NCBI GenBank assembly: GCA_049604415.1
Contig: JBMYTN010000004.1
Span: forward strand, 1 to 64,000
Source: JBMYTN01 sp049604415
GTDB taxonomy: Bacteria; Pseudomonadota; Alphaproteobacteria; Rhodospirillales; Rhodospirillaceae
Length of the DNA: 64,000 nt
Direction: 5' to 3'
Part shown: in pieces, positions 9,445 through 17,658 of the stretch
How the letters are laid out: every line of letters begins with the position of its first letter
Position numbering within the stretch: position 1 is the first letter of the stretch
Position numbers and translations under genes: made by a program
The notes under the pieces: model-generated
The model's database searches: none
Seen by the model: only the letters and a program-made list of their open reading frames with translations
What the model was told of the DNA's origin: nothing

Positions 9445-10770
9445 GTGGAGGAGACGCCAAGCCTGGCCCCGGACCCGCCGCAGCCGGACAAGCCCTTTGC
9501 CGAGGGCGGCCTGCTGGCGGAAAACATCCTGCATTTCACCCGAGTGCTTCGCCGGGCTGGATTGCCGGTCGGGCCAGGGCGGACCCTGGAAGCCGTCGAG
9601 GCTGTCCGCGCCGTCGGGGTGCGCAACCGCACCGATTTTTATTGGACCCTGCATGCGGTTTTTGTCCACCGCCGGGACCAGCGCGAGATCTTTGACCAGG
9701 CCTTCCACATGTTCTGGCGCAAGCCGGATTTCCTGGAACGGCTCTATGCCATGCTGCTGCCGACCATTGGCACCGCCGAGCATGAGCAAAATGCCGAGCT
9801 GTCGCCGCGTGTCGCCGATGCTTTGCGCGGCGATCAGGAGCCGCCGGAGGACGAAGAGGGGGCCGATACTCCCGAGCAAGAGGACCTGCCCGGCCAGGAA
9901 ATCGAGGTCGACGCCACCCTGACCTTCTCCGCCCAGGAGGTTTTGGCGGGCAAAGACTTTGAGAAAATGACCGCCGCAGAATTTGCCGAGGCCAAGCAGG
10001 CCATGGCCCGGCTGGTCTTGCCCTTAGAGCAAGTCCGAACCCGACGCTGGCGACCCGATGCCGCCGGGTCGCGGCCAGACCCCCGGGCGACCTTGCGTCT
10101 GGCCGGACGGCGGGGCGGGGCCTGGGTTGACCTCTGTCGGCGGTCGCGCAAAACCCGCCGCCCTCCGGTGGTGGTGCTCTGTGACATTTCCGGCTCCATG
10201 GAGCGCTATGCCCGGATCTTCCTGCATTTCCTGGTCGCCCTGGCCAATGACCGCGACCGGGTCCATGGCTTTTTGTTCGGCACCCGGCTGACCAATGTCA
10301 CCCGGCATTTGCGCCATCGCGATCCGGATAAGGCGGCTGAAGCGATTTCGGAGGCCGTGGCCGATTGGTCCGGCGGCACCCGCATCGGCCCGGCTTTGGC
10401 GGAGTTCAACCGGGTCTGGTCCCGACGGGTGCTGGGCCAAGGGGCCATGGTGTTGCTGATCACCGATGGTCTGGACCGGGAGGACACTTCGGTTCTGGAT
10501 CGGGAGGTGGAACGGCTGTCCAAATCCTGTCGTCGCCTGATCTGGCTCAATCCGCTGTTGCGCTGGGATGGCTATCTGCCCAAGGCCCGGGGGGCCCGCA
10601 GTCTGATCCGCCATGTGGACTCCTTCCGCCCGGTCCACAATCTGGCCAGCCTGTCCGATCTGGCACGGGCCTTGTCAAACACCGCGCCGGGCCTAGATCC
10701 ATCGGGGGACCCCGCGCGCTGGCGTCGTTTGCTGGAGCGGGTCGATGCGGAAGACCAACAGCACAGCTAA
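9445..10770 (+). CDS. coxE: VWA-domain protein, CoxE family
   Basis: A 441-residue CoxE-like protein. The von Willebrand factor A domain lies in the C-terminal half, with the MIDAS motif DISGSM near residue 249, followed by further metal-site segments (SGGTRIG, LITDGLD). The N-terminal third is helical and acidic in its middle. CoxE/VWA proteins pair with MoxR ATPases as metal-cofactor insertion or chaperone complexes. The start is a GTG at 9445, 12 bases after coxD; there is no convincing ATG nearby. Confidence 0.88.
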   Translation: MEETPSLAPDPPQPDKPFAEGGLLAENILHFTRVLRRAGLPVGPGRTLEAVEAVRAVGVRNRTDFYWTLHAVFVHRRDQREIFDQAFHMFWRKPDFLERLYAMLLPTIGTAEHEQNAELSPRVADALRGDQEPPEDEEGADTPEQEDLPGQEIEVDATLTFSAQEVLAGKDFEKMTAAEFAEAKQAMARLVLPLEQVRTRRWRPDAAGSRPDPRATLRLAGRRGGAWVDLCRRSRKTRRPPVVVLCDISGSMERYARIFLHFLVALANDRDRVHGFLFGTRLTNVTRHLRHRDPDKAAEAISEAVADWSGGTRIGPALAEFNRVWSRRVLGQGAMVLLITDGLDREDTSVLDREVERLSKSCRRLIWLNPLLRWDGYLPKARGARSLIRHVDSFRPVHNLASLSDLARALSNTAPGLDPSGDPARWRRLLERVDAEDQQHS

Positions 10771-10808
10771 GCCAAACGACTGTTGGGCCCCTCTGGAGGA
10801 ATAAGCAC

Positions 10809-11564
10809 ATGGACCAAGCGCTGTTGCAGGCCCTAAACGCGGCCCGAGCCGAGGCGCAGCCGGTGGTGCTGGTCACCGATACCAGCGACGGGGCACAGCG
10901 TTTGATGCGACCAGACGGTCCCGCAGAAGGCGGCTTGCCCTGGGATGCGACCCTGGAGGCTGCCGCGCGCTCGGCCCTGCAATCGGACCGGGCCAGCACG
11001 GTGGAAACTCCGGAGGGGCGGCGCTGCTTGGTCCAGCCCTTCAATCCGCCTTTGCGGATGTTGATTGTTGGGGCGGTCCATATCTCCCAAGCCCTGGCCC
11101 CCATGGCTGCTATTGCCGGGCATCAGGTCATTGTCATCGATCCCCGGGGGGCCTGGAGCACGCCGGAGCGCTTTCCAAATATTGAGCTGAACCAGGATTG
11201 GCCCGACGAGGCGATGGAGGCTCTGAAGCCCGACAGTCGGACCTCGGTGGTCACTCTGACCCATGATCCGAAACTGGATGACCCGGCCCTGATTCATGCC
11301 CTATCCAGCCCGGCCTATTATGTCGGGGCCTTGGGCAGCCGGAAGACCCATGCCGCCCGGGGTACACGCCTGGTCAATGCCGGTCTGATCGAAGAGCAGG
11401 TCGGGCGCATCGCTGCCCCCATTGGTCTGGATATTGGGGCGTCCTCGCCAGCGGAAATTGCCGTGTCGATCCTGGCCGAGGTCACCTTGGCGCTGCGCGG
11501 CTCCAAGGCCTCGCGCAAGGCCGCCGAAGCGGCCCAGGCGGCTGCCGCCACGCCCGGGGCCTAA
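10809..11564 (+). CDS. XdhC family protein carrying the C-terminal Rossmann domain (CoxF-like)
   Basis: A 251-residue protein whose second half is the XdhC_C Rossmann domain (MLIVGAVHISQALAPMAA, then YYVGALGSRKTHAAR). XdhC-type proteins deliver sulfurated molybdenum cofactor to the apoenzyme. The canonical N-terminal CoxI domain is absent; it is encoded in the opposite direction at 3576-3941. The ATG at 10809 follows a strong TGGAGGA. The longer open frame upstream lies inside coxE and is not coding. The cytidylyltransferase gene follows after 11 bases. Confidence 0.87.
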   Translation: MDQALLQALNAARAEAQPVVLVTDTSDGAQRLMRPDGPAEGGLPWDATLEAAARSALQSDRASTVETPEGRRCLVQPFNPPLRMLIVGAVHISQALAPMAAIAGHQVIVIDPRGAWSTPERFPNIELNQDWPDEAMEALKPDSRTSVVTLTHDPKLDDPALIHALSSPAYYVGALGSRKTHAARGTRLVNAGLIEEQVGRIAAPIGLDIGASSPAEIAVSILAEVTLALRGSKASRKAAEAAQAAAATPGA

Positions 11565-11575
11565 GGAGCAGTCAG

Positions 11576-13300
11576 ATGAAATTTGGATCCTTTGCCACCG
11601 AGGCCATTGCCGACATCCTCAGCGATGCCAGCGCCGGTCCGGTCATCCTGGCCCATTCCTTAACCCTACCGCCGGAGGACCCCAACAAGGGGGGGAAAGG
11701 TCGTAAGATTCCCAAGGGCACGCGCCTGACCCCAAGCCTGATCGCCGGGATCCAGGGCGCTGGAATTGCCTCAGTGATTTGCGCCCGGCTGGAGGCAACG
11801 GACATCCACGAGGATGAAGCCGCCGCCCGGATCGCAGCGGCCTTGGCGGGGCCGGGGATCCGCGCCGCCGAGCCCTTTACTGGGCGGGCCAATCTGTTTG
11901 CCGAACAGGCCGGGATCTTGGTGCTCGACCGCGACAGCCTGAACATCGTCAATGCCTTGGACGAGGGCATGACCGTGGCCACCCTGGAGCCCTATGCCAG
12001 CGTGCTGCCGCGCCGGATGCTGGCCACGATTAAGGTGATCCCCTTTGGTCTGCCTGCGGACCTGGTCGACCATGTGGTCAAGCTGATCACGGAACAGCAT
12101 GCGGAGATGGCTGTTGCGCCCTTCACGGTCAAACGGGTCGGGCTGATCCAAACCGAATTGCCGCAAACCGCCTCTGCCATGCTTGATAAAACCCGGACCA
12201 TCACCGAGGCCCGGGTCGGTCAATATGGGGCGAGCATCACCTTTGAGCGCCGGGTCGGCCATGACGCAAACGAACTGGCCACAGCTTTGCGGGAGGGCTT
12301 GGCCCCACAGCCCGATGGCGAGAGCCTGGATTTGATTGCCGTGACCGGGGCGTCGGCGATTGTGGATCGTGGCGATGTCATTCCCGCCGCCATCGAACAG
12401 GAAGGCGGTCGGGTGGTGCAATTCGGCATGCCGGTGGATCCGGGCAATCTGATCCTGTTTGGCCGTGCCGATGATGGCCGCCCGGTTTTGGGCCTGCCCG
12501 GCTGTGCTCGGTCTCCGGCCCTGAATGGCCTGGACTGGGTCATTGCCCGGCTCTGTGCCGATCTACCCATGGGGGCTGCGGAACTTCGGGCCATGGGGGT
12601 CGGCGGGCTGCTGAAGGAAACCGGGGCCCGGATGCAACCCCGGGCTGGGGGCAAACAGGCCCTCGAGCATCCCGAAGCGCCGCAGGTGGCCGCCATCCTG
12701 TTGGCTGCCGGGCTGTCCCGGCGCATGGGGGCGCGGGACAAGCTGACCCTGCAGCGCGACGGCAAGCCTTTGGTGGCCCATGCGGCCAGGGCATTGGTCA
12801 GTGCCAAACAGGAGGCCGTGTTGGGCTCCTTGATCGCCGTGACCGGTCCGAAAGGCGAGGCCGTGGGGGCAGCCTTGGCCGAGCAAGGCTTTACCCTGGT
12901 CCAAAACCCGGACCCAACCGCCGGGCTGTCGAGTTCTCTAAAGCGCGGTTTGGCAGCCCTGCCCGAAGCCACCGGGGCGGTGTTGGTGGCTTTGGGCGAC
13001 ATGCCCGATGTGTCGCCAAAGGTCATCGCCCGGCTTGTCTCCGCCTTTGACCCTGTCGAGGGTCGGTCGATCTGCATCCCGACTTTCACCGGTAAGCGCG
13101 GCAATCCGGTGCTGATTGACGCGGCTCTGATCCCGGAATTGATGGAAATCGAAGGCGATATCGGGGCCAAGGCGGTGATCGCCCGGGATCCCAGCCGGGT
13201 GGTTGAGGTCGCCATGGATGATCTGGAGGGCGGCATCGGGCAAGGCATCCTCAGAGATGTGGACACCCCGGAAGCTGCGGCGCGCTGGGAACGCACATAA
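11576..13300 (+). CDS. Fused MoeA-like molybdopterin-binding and MobA/MocA-like cytidylyltransferase protein
   Basis: A 574-residue fusion. Residues 1-340 resemble the molybdopterin-binding (MoCF) family, with GASAIVDRGDVIPAA and GLPGCARSPALNGLDW; residues about 370-574 are an NTP transferase (LLAAGLSRRMG...KL, ALGDMPDVSP) of the MobA/MocA type. Enzymes of this type attach CMP to molybdenum cofactor to make the cytosine dinucleotide form that CO-dehydrogenase-like enzymes use. Its place as the last gene of the maturation unit fits that role. Fusion of the two modules is known in alphaproteobacteria. Confidence 0.87.
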   Translation: MKFGSFATEAIADILSDASAGPVILAHSLTLPPEDPNKGGKGRKIPKGTRLTPSLIAGIQGAGIASVICARLEATDIHEDEAAARIAAALAGPGIRAAEPFTGRANLFAEQAGILVLDRDSLNIVNALDEGMTVATLEPYASVLPRRMLATIKVIPFGLPADLVDHVVKLITEQHAEMAVAPFTVKRVGLIQTELPQTASAMLDKTRTITEARVGQYGASITFERRVGHDANELATALREGLAPQPDGESLDLIAVTGASAIVDRGDVIPAAIEQEGGRVVQFGMPVDPGNLILFGRADDGRPVLGLPGCARSPALNGLDWVIARLCADLPMGAAELRAMGVGGLLKETGARMQPRAGGKQALEHPEAPQVAAILLAAGLSRRMGARDKLTLQRDGKPLVAHAARALVSAKQEAVLGSLIAVTGPKGEAVGAALAEQGFTLVQNPDPTAGLSSSLKRGLAALPEATGAVLVALGDMPDVSPKVIARLVSAFDPVEGRSICIPTFTGKRGNPVLIDAALIPELMEIEGDIGAKAVIARDPSRVVEVAMDDLEGGIGQGILRDVDTPEAAARWERT

Positions 13301-13502
13301 CCAGTGCCGCCCCGCCTTCAGGACATCGGTAACAAAATCCGTTCACCGTTGCGTGAGGCTCGTGGTGGTCCTGTCACGGGCGCGTGAGTGGCCATTGTTT
13401 GGAGAGCAGGCTCGGATTAGGTCCGGGGGGAGACGGCGCCACAGTCCATATGGGACCGGCTGCCGATACGCCTTCTCTTCCCAGCCCAAGAGGTTCCCAC
13501 CC

Positions 13503-14045
13503 ATGTCCGCTCTTCCCCCGATGTCTCTGAGCAAAACTTTGCTGTCCAAGGCCCGCTTGTCCGTCTTTGCCGCCGCCCTGCTTGGCGGTGGACTGGTGAT
13601 GGCGGTTGATGGCGTCCAACCGGCCATGGCCTTCCAACAAAATGTTGCATCCGAGGTCAACGTGGATGCCGATGGTCTGGCTCTGCGTGGCTATGACCCG
13701 GTGGCCTATTTCACTTTGGGTGCGCCGACTGAAGGCGACCCGGCGATCACCGCGACCCATAATGGGGCGACCTATCGCTTTGCCAATGCGGAGCATCTGG
13801 CCAAGTTTTCCGCCGATCCGGACAAATACGCCCCGGCCTATGGCGGCTACTGCGCCATTGGCACCTCCTTTGGCCGCAAATTCGATGGCGATCCGAAGCT
13901 GTGGGACATTGCCGATGGCAAGCTCTATCTGAATGTCGCTGAGGGTCCGCATAACCGTTATTTGGCGGAAAAGGCCCAGGTCATCCCGCGCGCCGATTCC
14001 AAATGGGACGCCATTAAGGCCAAGGCCCCGAGCGATTTGAATTAG
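13503..14045 (+). CDS. Secreted YHS-domain protein
   Basis: A 180-residue protein with an N-terminal signal sequence (a hydrophobic stretch near residues 20-37 ending in AMA, cleavage near 46) and a YHS-like domain (residues 60-140, core ALRGYDPVAYFTLG and ...YGGYCAIGTSFG). YHS domains are thought to bind metals, often copper or heavy metals. It has its own promoter region (13301-13502, about 200 bases with no recognisable gene). AAGAGG lies about ten bases before the chosen ATG; a second ATG at 13521 is possible. Confidence 0.8.
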   Translation: MSALPPMSLSKTLLSKARLSVFAAALLGGGLVMAVDGVQPAMAFQQNVASEVNVDADGLALRGYDPVAYFTLGAPTEGDPAITATHNGATYRFANAEHLAKFSADPDKYAPAYGGYCAIGTSFGRKFDGDPKLWDIADGKLYLNVAEGPHNRYLAEKAQVIPRADSKWDAIKAKAPSDLN

Positions 14046-14065
14046 AACCCAAACAGTATTTGGTC

Positions 14066-14089
14066 GGAAGCGGGGTGAGCCTCGCTTCC
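14066..14089 (+). terminator. Hairpin between convergent YHS-protein and LysR genes
   Basis: GGAAGCG (14066-14072) pairs with CGCTTCC (14083-14089) in the gap between two convergent genes. Only short T runs follow, so it is a weak terminator candidate. Confidence 0.45.
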
Positions 14090-14094
14090 CGCCT

Positions 14095-15012
14095 TTAGGC
14101 TCCGCCGTCAGGCGGGGCCTTTTCTTTGCCCGACAGCAGGGGAGCGGCCTGTTTGACCGCCTCGCTCAAAAAATCGATCACAGCGCGGATCCGGGCGGAA
14201 TGGCGTAGTTCCTCATGCACGACCACATAGAGATCCCGGCGCAGGCCGTCCTGGGGCTTGAGCACTGGCGTTAAGGCTGGGTCCCGGGCGGCACAGATGG
14301 CGGGCAGCACCGCCAGGCCCAATCCGGCGCGCAGGGCCGCCATATGGGTCGACAGATCATTGGCCATCAGCACCGCTTTGGGGTTTTTCACCAGCTTGTG
14401 GAACCAATTGGCCATGGGAATGTCGCGCTGGGCCTCATCCCAAAGCACAAAGTTGCACTGACGGATCTCGTCCAAATGATGGGATGGGCAATGCCGGGCG
14501 ACATAATCGCGATGGCCGTAAATGCCATGGGCCACCACACCCAATTTGCGCACCACCAGGCGGCCTTGGCTGGGCGGGGTTAGGCGCAGGGCCAGATCGG
14601 CCTCGCGCCGTGTCAGGTTCAGGTTTTGTACGCCGCTGATCAGCTCCAGGGTGATCCCAGGATGTTTGGCTTGCAGCAACGGCAAGGCAGGCACGATCAG
14701 ATGGACGCCAATGGTGTAGGATGCGGCAACGCGGACAGGACCGCTCAGCTGCTGGTCCTCGCCCAACAAATCCGCCTGCAGCCGGGTCAAGGCACCATCA
14801 ACCTCTTCCAAGCGATCCAGCATGGCCTGTCCGGTATCGGTCAGTTGATAGCCCCTGGGCAGGCGCTGGAACAGGGTGGTTTGCAAGGCAGTTTCCAGGG
14901 CGCTGATGCGCCGGGACAGGGTCGCCGGGCTGGACTGGATCTGGCTGGCGGCATCGCTCAGATTGCCGGTGCGGGCCACAGCGAGGAAATGGCGCAGGTC
15001 ATCCCAGTCCAT
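14095..15012 (-). CDS. LysR-family transcriptional regulator
   Basis: A 305-residue LysR regulator: winged helix-turn-helix at residues 3-62 (FLAVARTGNLSDAASQIQSS, then LSRRISALE) and a substrate-binding domain from about 90 to 290. It resembles the group that controls a single divergent neighbour. Here the neighbour is the AhpD-like gene at 15152, and the 139-base intergenic region holds two inverted repeats. The ligand is unknown. Confidence 0.92.
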   Translation of the reverse strand: MDWDDLRHFLAVARTGNLSDAASQIQSSPATLSRRISALETALQTTLFQRLPRGYQLTDTGQAMLDRLEEVDGALTRLQADLLGEDQQLSGPVRVAASYTIGVHLIVPALPLLQAKHPGITLELISGVQNLNLTRREADLALRLTPPSQGRLVVRKLGVVAHGIYGHRDYVARHCPSHHLDEIRQCNFVLWDEAQRDIPMANWFHKLVKNPKAVLMANDLSTHMAALRAGLGLAVLPAICAARDPALTPVLKPQDGLRRDLYVVVHEELRHSARIRAVIDFLSEAVKQAAPLLSGKEKAPPDGGA

Positions 15013-15031
15013 GTTTCAAGGCCTTCTAGAG

Positions 15032-15086
15032 TTTCATATATGAAAACAAGATTTCAAATTATGACATGGTAAATTTGCATTTGAAA
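15032..15086. promoter_or_regulatory. Putative LysR operator: two inverted repeats
   Basis: TTTCATATATGAAA (15032-15045) is a perfect 14-base palindrome. TTTCAAAT (15052-15059) and ATTTGAAA (15079-15086) form a second inverted repeat with a 19-base gap. Both use TTTCA/TGAAA half-sites. Placed between a LysR gene and its divergent neighbour, they are good candidates for activator and repressor sites. Confidence 0.6.
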
Positions 15087-15151
15087 CGCAATCTTTGGGT
15101 CAGGCCGTTGCTTCACGGCGCTTCACAGATCCCAACCCGGAGACTTGACCC

Positions 15152-15721
15152 ATGACCCAGTTTGTTTTTCACACCCCCGAAACCGCCCCCGCCGCTGCCG
15201 CTGCTCGGTTGGACAAAGCCCAGAAAACCATGGGCTTCATCCCCAATCTGTGGGCTGCCATGGCCGATGCCCCGCAGCTGCTGGAAGGCTATCAAACCAT
15301 TGCCGCGTTGTTCGACAAGACCTCCTTCTCTGTCACAGAGCGCCAAGTGGTGCTGATCACCGCCAATTTCGAACATGAGTGCACCTATTGCATGGCCGCC
15401 CACTCCCGGATGTCCCTGGCCCAGGGCGTCAGCCAAGAGGTTGTTGATGCCCTGCGCGACGATACCCCGCTGCCTGAGCCGAAGCTGGAAGCTCTGCGGA
15501 CCTTCACCCGCGCCGTGATCGCCGCCCGGGGTTGGGTGGATGATGCCGACACCAAGGCCTTCCTGGCCGCTGGTTATGAAACCAAGCATGTCCTGGAAGT
15601 CATTCTCGGCCTGTCCCTGAAGGTGATGAGCAACTACACCAACCATTTCGCCGAGACCCCGCTGAACAAGGAAATCACCGACTACGCGTGGTCCAAGCCG
15701 CTGCCGCAAGCCGCCGAATAG
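15152..15721 (+). CDS. Carboxymuconolactone decarboxylase/AhpD-like alkylhydroperoxidase
   Basis: A 189-residue all-helical protein of the CMD/AhpD family. The redox-active motif CTYCMAAHS lies near residue 74, with the CxxC pair and the histidine characteristic of peroxidase-type members rather than true decarboxylases. The likely role is thiol-dependent peroxide reduction. It is transcribed divergently from the LysR gene, which probably controls it, and is followed by a strong terminator. Confidence 0.88.
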   Translation: MTQFVFHTPETAPAAAAARLDKAQKTMGFIPNLWAAMADAPQLLEGYQTIAALFDKTSFSVTERQVVLITANFEHECTYCMAAHSRMSLAQGVSQEVVDALRDDTPLPEPKLEALRTFTRAVIAARGWVDDADTKAFLAAGYETKHVLEVILGLSLKVMSNYTNHFAETPLNKEITDYAWSKPLPQAAE

Positions 15722-15760
15722 GGGCGCTGACCGCACTCTCAGCAAGCGTTTGAACGCATA

Positions 15761-15796
15761 AAAAAAAGGCGATGGAGTGATCCATCGCCTTTTTCT
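15761..15796 (+). terminator. Intrinsic terminator after the AhpD-like gene
   Basis: AAAGGCGATGGA (15765-15776) and TCCATCGCCTTT (15781-15792) form a perfect 12-bp stem with a GTGA loop, flanked by an A run on one side and a T run on the other, so it could work in both directions. Confidence 0.9.
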
Positions 15797-15872
15797 TATT
15801 CTCCACCAGCATTGAAAGGTGCCACGGACAGGTCAATCTCTGCGCTGGTTGTGAATAGGGTGGAGCTCCGGA

Positions 15873-16277
15873 ATGCGCGGTGTGTTGGTGATTATTCTGA
15901 TCCTGATGATCCCCATTCTATGGATCAACCGGTCCATTCAGTCCGAGGATTATCTCTGCACCGCGACCATGCCCGCCGACCGGGTTGGCCAGAGCTTTGA
16001 GGTCGGGTTCAGCATCCCCCCCGATTGGGTCACCGAAACCATGAGCCGGATCAGAGGGCTGGCCAGCTTCACTGTGCCGGGCTCGACTCACACCGTCAGC
16101 ATCGATGGCTTGATGGTCACCGACCGGGAGTATTCGGCAGTGCTCGACGACCCGGAGGTGATGGTCTCCTTGGTGTTTGATCGCTACTTGCGCACCGCGC
16201 GCATTGTGGCGGATTGGAAAGGGGCCAATGCCGGGCAGCAGGATGTGTATGAAGGCCAATGTGACTTGGCAGAATGA
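15873..16277 (+). CDS. Hypothetical membrane-anchored or secreted protein
   Basis: A 134-residue protein I do not recognise. Residues 3-18 (GVLVIILILMIPILWI) form one hydrophobic helix, likely an uncleaved anchor. The remainder (residues 25-134) looks like a small beta-rich periplasmic domain with two cysteines (near 29 and 130) that could form a disulfide. The ATG at 15873 has GTGGAGCTCCGG just upstream. It stands alone between a terminator and a convergent gene. Confidence 0.65.
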   Translation: MRGVLVIILILMIPILWINRSIQSEDYLCTATMPADRVGQSFEVGFSIPPDWVTETMSRIRGLASFTVPGSTHTVSIDGLMVTDREYSAVLDDPEVMVSLVFDRYLRTARIVADWKGANAGQQDVYEGQCDLAE

Positions 16278-16298
16278 CGGGCCTTATCGTGACGGGCC

Positions 16299-16832
16299 TT
16301 AAAAGGTCTTTTGAAAAAACATGCTGTCGCAGGACATGCGGGGGAAGTTTTCCGGCAGGTCATCAGCGCTCAGGGCATCAAAGCCCTGGCGTCGGTAAAA
16401 CTGCTGGGCGGCCCGCATCACCCCGGTGGTGCCCAGCACCACCAGATCCAAGCCCTGGGCCTTGCCATGGGCCAACAAGGTCGCCATCAAGCGGTCGGCG
16501 AGGCTGGTTTGGGCTTTGTCTGATCGGCCCCGATGGTCCTGGCGGACAAACATTTTCCGTAAAATCCCCATCCGCTTGCCATCGGGCAAGGGGGTGCCTT
16601 CGATCAGCGCAATGCTACCGATGATCTCTTGGCTGTCCGCATCCACAGCGACCCAGAATTGACCCGCCCCGCAGTGATAGGTGCCGGGCACATCGATCAG
16701 ATCGGGTTGATCCTGCAGGGAAATATCGATGCCGAATTCCTGCTGTTGGATTGGCAAGATCAGATCAATCACCGCCTGCCGGTCGGTCTCGGTCCAGGGG
16801 CGGATGGTAGTGGACATCGTTTCTGCAGTCAT
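16299..16832 (-). CDS. GNAT family N-acetyltransferase
   Basis: A protein of about 177 residues with the GNAT fold: the acetyl-CoA-binding stretch is MFVRQDHRGRSDKAQTSLAD (around residue 95), preceded by the beta strands WVAVDADSQEIIGSIALI and followed by LVVLGTTGVMRAAQQFYRRQGF. The acceptor is unknown. The start is uncertain: ATG at 16832 is used, another ATG lies at 16817 and a TTG at 16880, none with a strong ribosome site. Confidence 0.85.
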   Translation of the reverse strand: MTAETMSTTIRPWTETDRQAVIDLILPIQQQEFGIDISLQDQPDLIDVPGTYHCGAGQFWVAVDADSQEIIGSIALIEGTPLPDGKRMGILRKMFVRQDHRGRSDKAQTSLADRLMATLLAHGKAQGLDLVVLGTTGVMRAAQQFYRRQGFDALSADDLPENFPRMSCDSMFFQKTF

Positions 16833-16964
16833 CGGGCACCCGGTTTTCGGAGGGCAGATGGCCCACCCCTTGCTAGCCAAAATACTAGTGTCGGGAATCC
16901 GACAGATGACGTCATGCGATTTTTTGTCCTATCGCACTCTCTTCAGTCTTCAGGGGTGGTCGTG

Positions 16965-17627
16965 ATGCCAGCGCCAATTTTGCAATTTTATATGACCCCC
17001 GGCTCCTGCTCGACCGGGATCCATATCCTTCTCGAAGAGCTGGACCTGCTGTTCAGCGCCCACATCGTTGATTTGCTGGCGGGGGACAGCAAAAAATCCG
17101 AGTTCCTGGCCATCAACCCCAAAGGCTCGATCCCGGTGCTGGTCCGTCCTGACGGGGTGGCCTTGGCCGAATTTCAGGCCATTGCTTGGTGGTTGGCTTT
17201 GGCCTATCCCAAGGCCGGATTGCTGCCCGACGGGGCTGAGGCCCAAGCAGAGGTGCTCGAAGTGCTCAGCCATGTGGTCGGCACCATCCATTTGCAGGGT
17301 TTCACTCGGGTGTTTGTGCCGGAACGGACCATGTTCCGCGAGGAAGATCGGCCGCGTGTTGTGGCTCAAGGCCGCCAGATTGTTGCCCAGGGCTTCTCGA
17401 TCCTGGCCAAGCGGCTGGCGGGGTCTGAAAGCGGTTATCTGTTCGAGCGGTTTTCCATCGCCGATGCGGCGCTGTTCTATGTCTGCTTCTGGGCCGACCG
17501 TTTGGCGGAGCCGCTGCGGTTGCCGCCGCCTTTGCAGGCCCATTACCAAAAAATGCTGACCCGGCCCAAAGTGCGTCAAGTGTTGATGGAGGAGGGCTAC
17601 CGGCCCGAGATACAAAATAAAGGTTGA
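16965..17627 (+). CDS. Glutathione S-transferase family protein
   Basis: A 220-residue GST: an N-terminal thioredoxin-like domain (YMTPGSCSTGIHILLEEL, INPKGSIPVLV near 52) and a C-terminal helical domain (about 90-210, with FSIADAALFYVCFWADRL). The serine/cysteine in the first loop is typical of bacterial beta-like GSTs. It probably conjugates glutathione to electrophiles or reduces peroxides. The start at 16965 is preferred over an upstream in-frame ATG because GGGGTGG precedes it. The Atm1-type exporter, a family that moves glutathione derivatives, follows 31 bases later. Confidence 0.9.
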   Translation: MPAPILQFYMTPGSCSTGIHILLEELDLLFSAHIVDLLAGDSKKSEFLAINPKGSIPVLVRPDGVALAEFQAIAWWLALAYPKAGLLPDGAEAQAEVLEVLSHVVGTIHLQGFTRVFVPERTMFREEDRPRVVAQGRQIVAQGFSILAKRLAGSESGYLFERFSIADAALFYVCFWADRLAEPLRLPPPLQAHYQKMLTRPKVRQVLMEEGYRPEIQNKG

Positions 17628-17658
17628 TAAAGCCCATTCAGGTCACAACCTTACCGCC

